The notes below the pieces were generated by a model. The model saw only the letters and a program-made list of their open reading frames with translations, did not search any database and had not been told where the DNA came from. The translations under genes and the position numbers were made by a program. This document shows, in pieces, positions 45,070 to 46,777 of a DNA stretch of 46,777 bases. The DNA comes from Welwitschia mirabilis (taxonomy: Eukaryota > Gnetophyta > Gnetopsida > Welwitschiales). The DNA is taken from contig JBOZIK010000001.1 in assembly GCA_051453625.1 (NCBI GenBank), positions 52,502,571 through 52,549,347 of the forward strand, read 5' to 3'. Every line of letters begins with the position of its first letter. Position 1 is the stretch's first letter.

Positions 45070-46543
45070 GTCTATTGAGTACAATGAACCAGATTTTAAA
45101 CTGAGTTAAAATTCAGTATCATTCTTTCATAGGCATATTTATGCAGTAACTTAACAAGACTAATACAATTATTTTAAACTTGCAATAGAACTCCAAAAAA
45201 TGAAAACCAAATTTTGATAATTTTTAATGATTTTTTATTAATGTCATAACAGAATGGAAATGCTCCAAAGATCTAGCCGATTTGTCCAATGCTCTACCTT
45301 CACTCTAATGATTCATGCATTCTTGAAATACAACTAAAATCATTTAAAATCATCAAGTCATTAAGGCTCAGGTCTGGAGGCATAATCGTATCCACCACAT
45401 AAGTGTTGATAAGTTATTTAGTCCTTCTAATTCTTCATAGCCCTTTGTAAGCATGGAAAGTATGAACAATTGTGCATAAGATTCATCAAATAATAGCAAC
45501 TACAAATCATAGAAGTAACCTCAAGAAAGTCACTAGATAATGAAAGGAATTGGTAACTAAGTAGTCTCACTTAACAATTACTAATAACAAATTAATTTAT
45601 ATTAACAATAAAAGAATGAACAACTACTTTAACAAATAAAAACTAGCCTCACCTAAAGATTGGTAATACTAAATAATGCATATTAACAATGAAATAATGA
45701 AAAGCTAATCTTGTATTAAAACTCAAAATGTAGATTACATCAATAGAGATAAAGGTATAGATGAAAAAACTCCTCAATTAGCCTTAAAACAAATCCGTCC
45801 CTAAGAAAGATGATTAAATGCCTTAACATCTTATTACTTTAAGCCTTTGCACCATGGTTTACCAAACAAAAGATCTATTACAATGAACATTCAAGGCCCT
45901 TTAATAGATGAGGGAAGGCTCGGAGAGATTTGTCATGATGCATTTGATGGGCAATTACATGGGGGGGATTACATTAGGGCATTTACTAAAGGAGGAAAGT
46001 ACAAATTTTAGCATGTAGTCTTAAAGGAGCATTTTTTTTCTTCTAATTCAAGAAAGTTGATGAAATGTTTCTTGAATGATGATGATGCTATTAACGAATG
46101 CACATCATGTGTCTTCCATGTAATCATCCTTATTACTACCATATGTCGCTGCAATCTGTCATTTTGCACTTCCACCATGTGTTGTTGAGTTTGAAGGTTT
46201 ATCTTGGATCAACATCTAACTTATCCCACAAGTGTAATTTGATGAGCTTTTTAAAAGGATGAGGAACATGAGATTGTAGTGAGTCTTCCTCAAAAAACCC
46301 ATGAGCCTAATGATCTTAGATGACAATATTGGTGTTGTTTGCTAGCATTTCTTCATTTTATGCAATGGTCTGCAGAAGACCACAATAAACATGTTTATAT
46401 TAGGAAAAAGTTCATATTTTCATGAAAATGTGATGAAAAGGGTAAAAGACATCATTTCATAATAAATTAATGATTTTAATGTTTTTTCCTATGCAAATTA
46501 ATCAACTATACTTGCTTGGAGTGTTATATTTTGCATGTAAACA
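45070..46543 (-). repeat. 3' LTR of a third family member, minus orientation, about 1.47 kb
   Basis: The minus strand starts TGTTTACATGCAAAATA at 46543 and is similar along its length to the LTR at 31181-32568 (shared AGTATCATTCTTTCA near the left end and ACTATACTTGCTTG near the right). The left end, about 45070, is approximate. A polypurine-like tract directly to the right makes it a 3' LTR, so the rest of this element lies beyond the window. Confidence 0.78.
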
Positions 46544-46777
46544 AACCTCCTAATGAGACTTTTATTATTCTCTTAGAAAAATGTTAATAAAGAAATGATC
46601 AACATGGAAAAATTAACTAAGTAAATATATTCAAATATATAAATGCTATCATTTTTGAAAATTTTTGATTAATTTTTAATAAATAAGGCATACCCTTTGT
46701 CCTTAAACTTTACAAAGATATAAAATTGAATACAAAGATTTTGAGAATAAATCAAAGTGTTTTTTTAAAAAGGGTTT
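46544..46777 (-). mobile_element. 3' internal end of a minus-strand element, continuing past the window
   Basis: Bases 46544-46557 on the minus strand read CATTAGGAGGTTTG, a polypurine-like tract. The rest is similar to 27607-27850 (shared TTTTGATTAATTTTTAATAA and GGCATACC). No coding reading. Confidence 0.75.

Overview
The window looks like plant nuclear intergenic DNA. It is strongly AT-rich, broken by runs of N (several of 100 or 101, the usual scaffold-gap filler), and made almost wholly of decayed LTR retrotransposons in both orientations. I find no intact host gene, no confident tRNA or rRNA gene, no CRISPR array and no prokaryotic-style operon. Species cannot be fixed from this sequence; a seed plant fits the Ty1/copia and Ty3/gypsy families seen.

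Layout. 1-425: minus-strand Ty3/gypsy gag fragment, then a gap and an LTR-like stretch to about 2450. 4740-8135: minus-strand copia element of SIRE/Maximus type, with a likely 5' LTR, an iMet-tRNA-type primer site and a gag relic with UBN2-like and zinc-knuckle regions. 10480-14000: minus-strand Ty3/gypsy gag-protease-RT relic. 15244-22110: plus-strand Ty1/copia element with LTR end, primer site, an unusually long leader holding a GC-rich island, and a gag-protease-integrase-RT-RNase H relic. 23461-27126: plus-strand Athila-like Ty3/gypsy pol, 3' region, polypurine tract and start of the 3' LTR. 27227-32568: minus-strand, apparently pol-less element with a complete 1388-bp 5' LTR, an Asp-tRNA-type primer site, a gag-like relic, polypurine tract and truncated 3' LTR. 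32569-36781: second plus-strand Athila-like copy, cut inside RNase H exactly where the minus LTR ends, with a complete 3' LTR of about 1.4 kb. 37700-38950: minus-strand Ty3/gypsy RNase H-integrase relic. 45070-46777: minus-strand LTR plus the 3' end of another element of the same family, whose body lies beyond the window.

How the parts relate. None of the coding relics can make a working protein: each has many in-frame stops and frame changes. Most of the stops and active-site losses I checked are explained by C-to-T or G-to-A changes, as expected for long-methylated DNA. The most informative structures are the minus-strand element between two plus-strand relatives (27227-32568), the shared and non-shared modules of their LTRs, and the CpG-bearing island (about 15600-16720) inside an otherwise CpG-poor copia element. 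I did not find a convincing new biological system; the observations offered concern transposon structure, mutation pattern and assembly quality.
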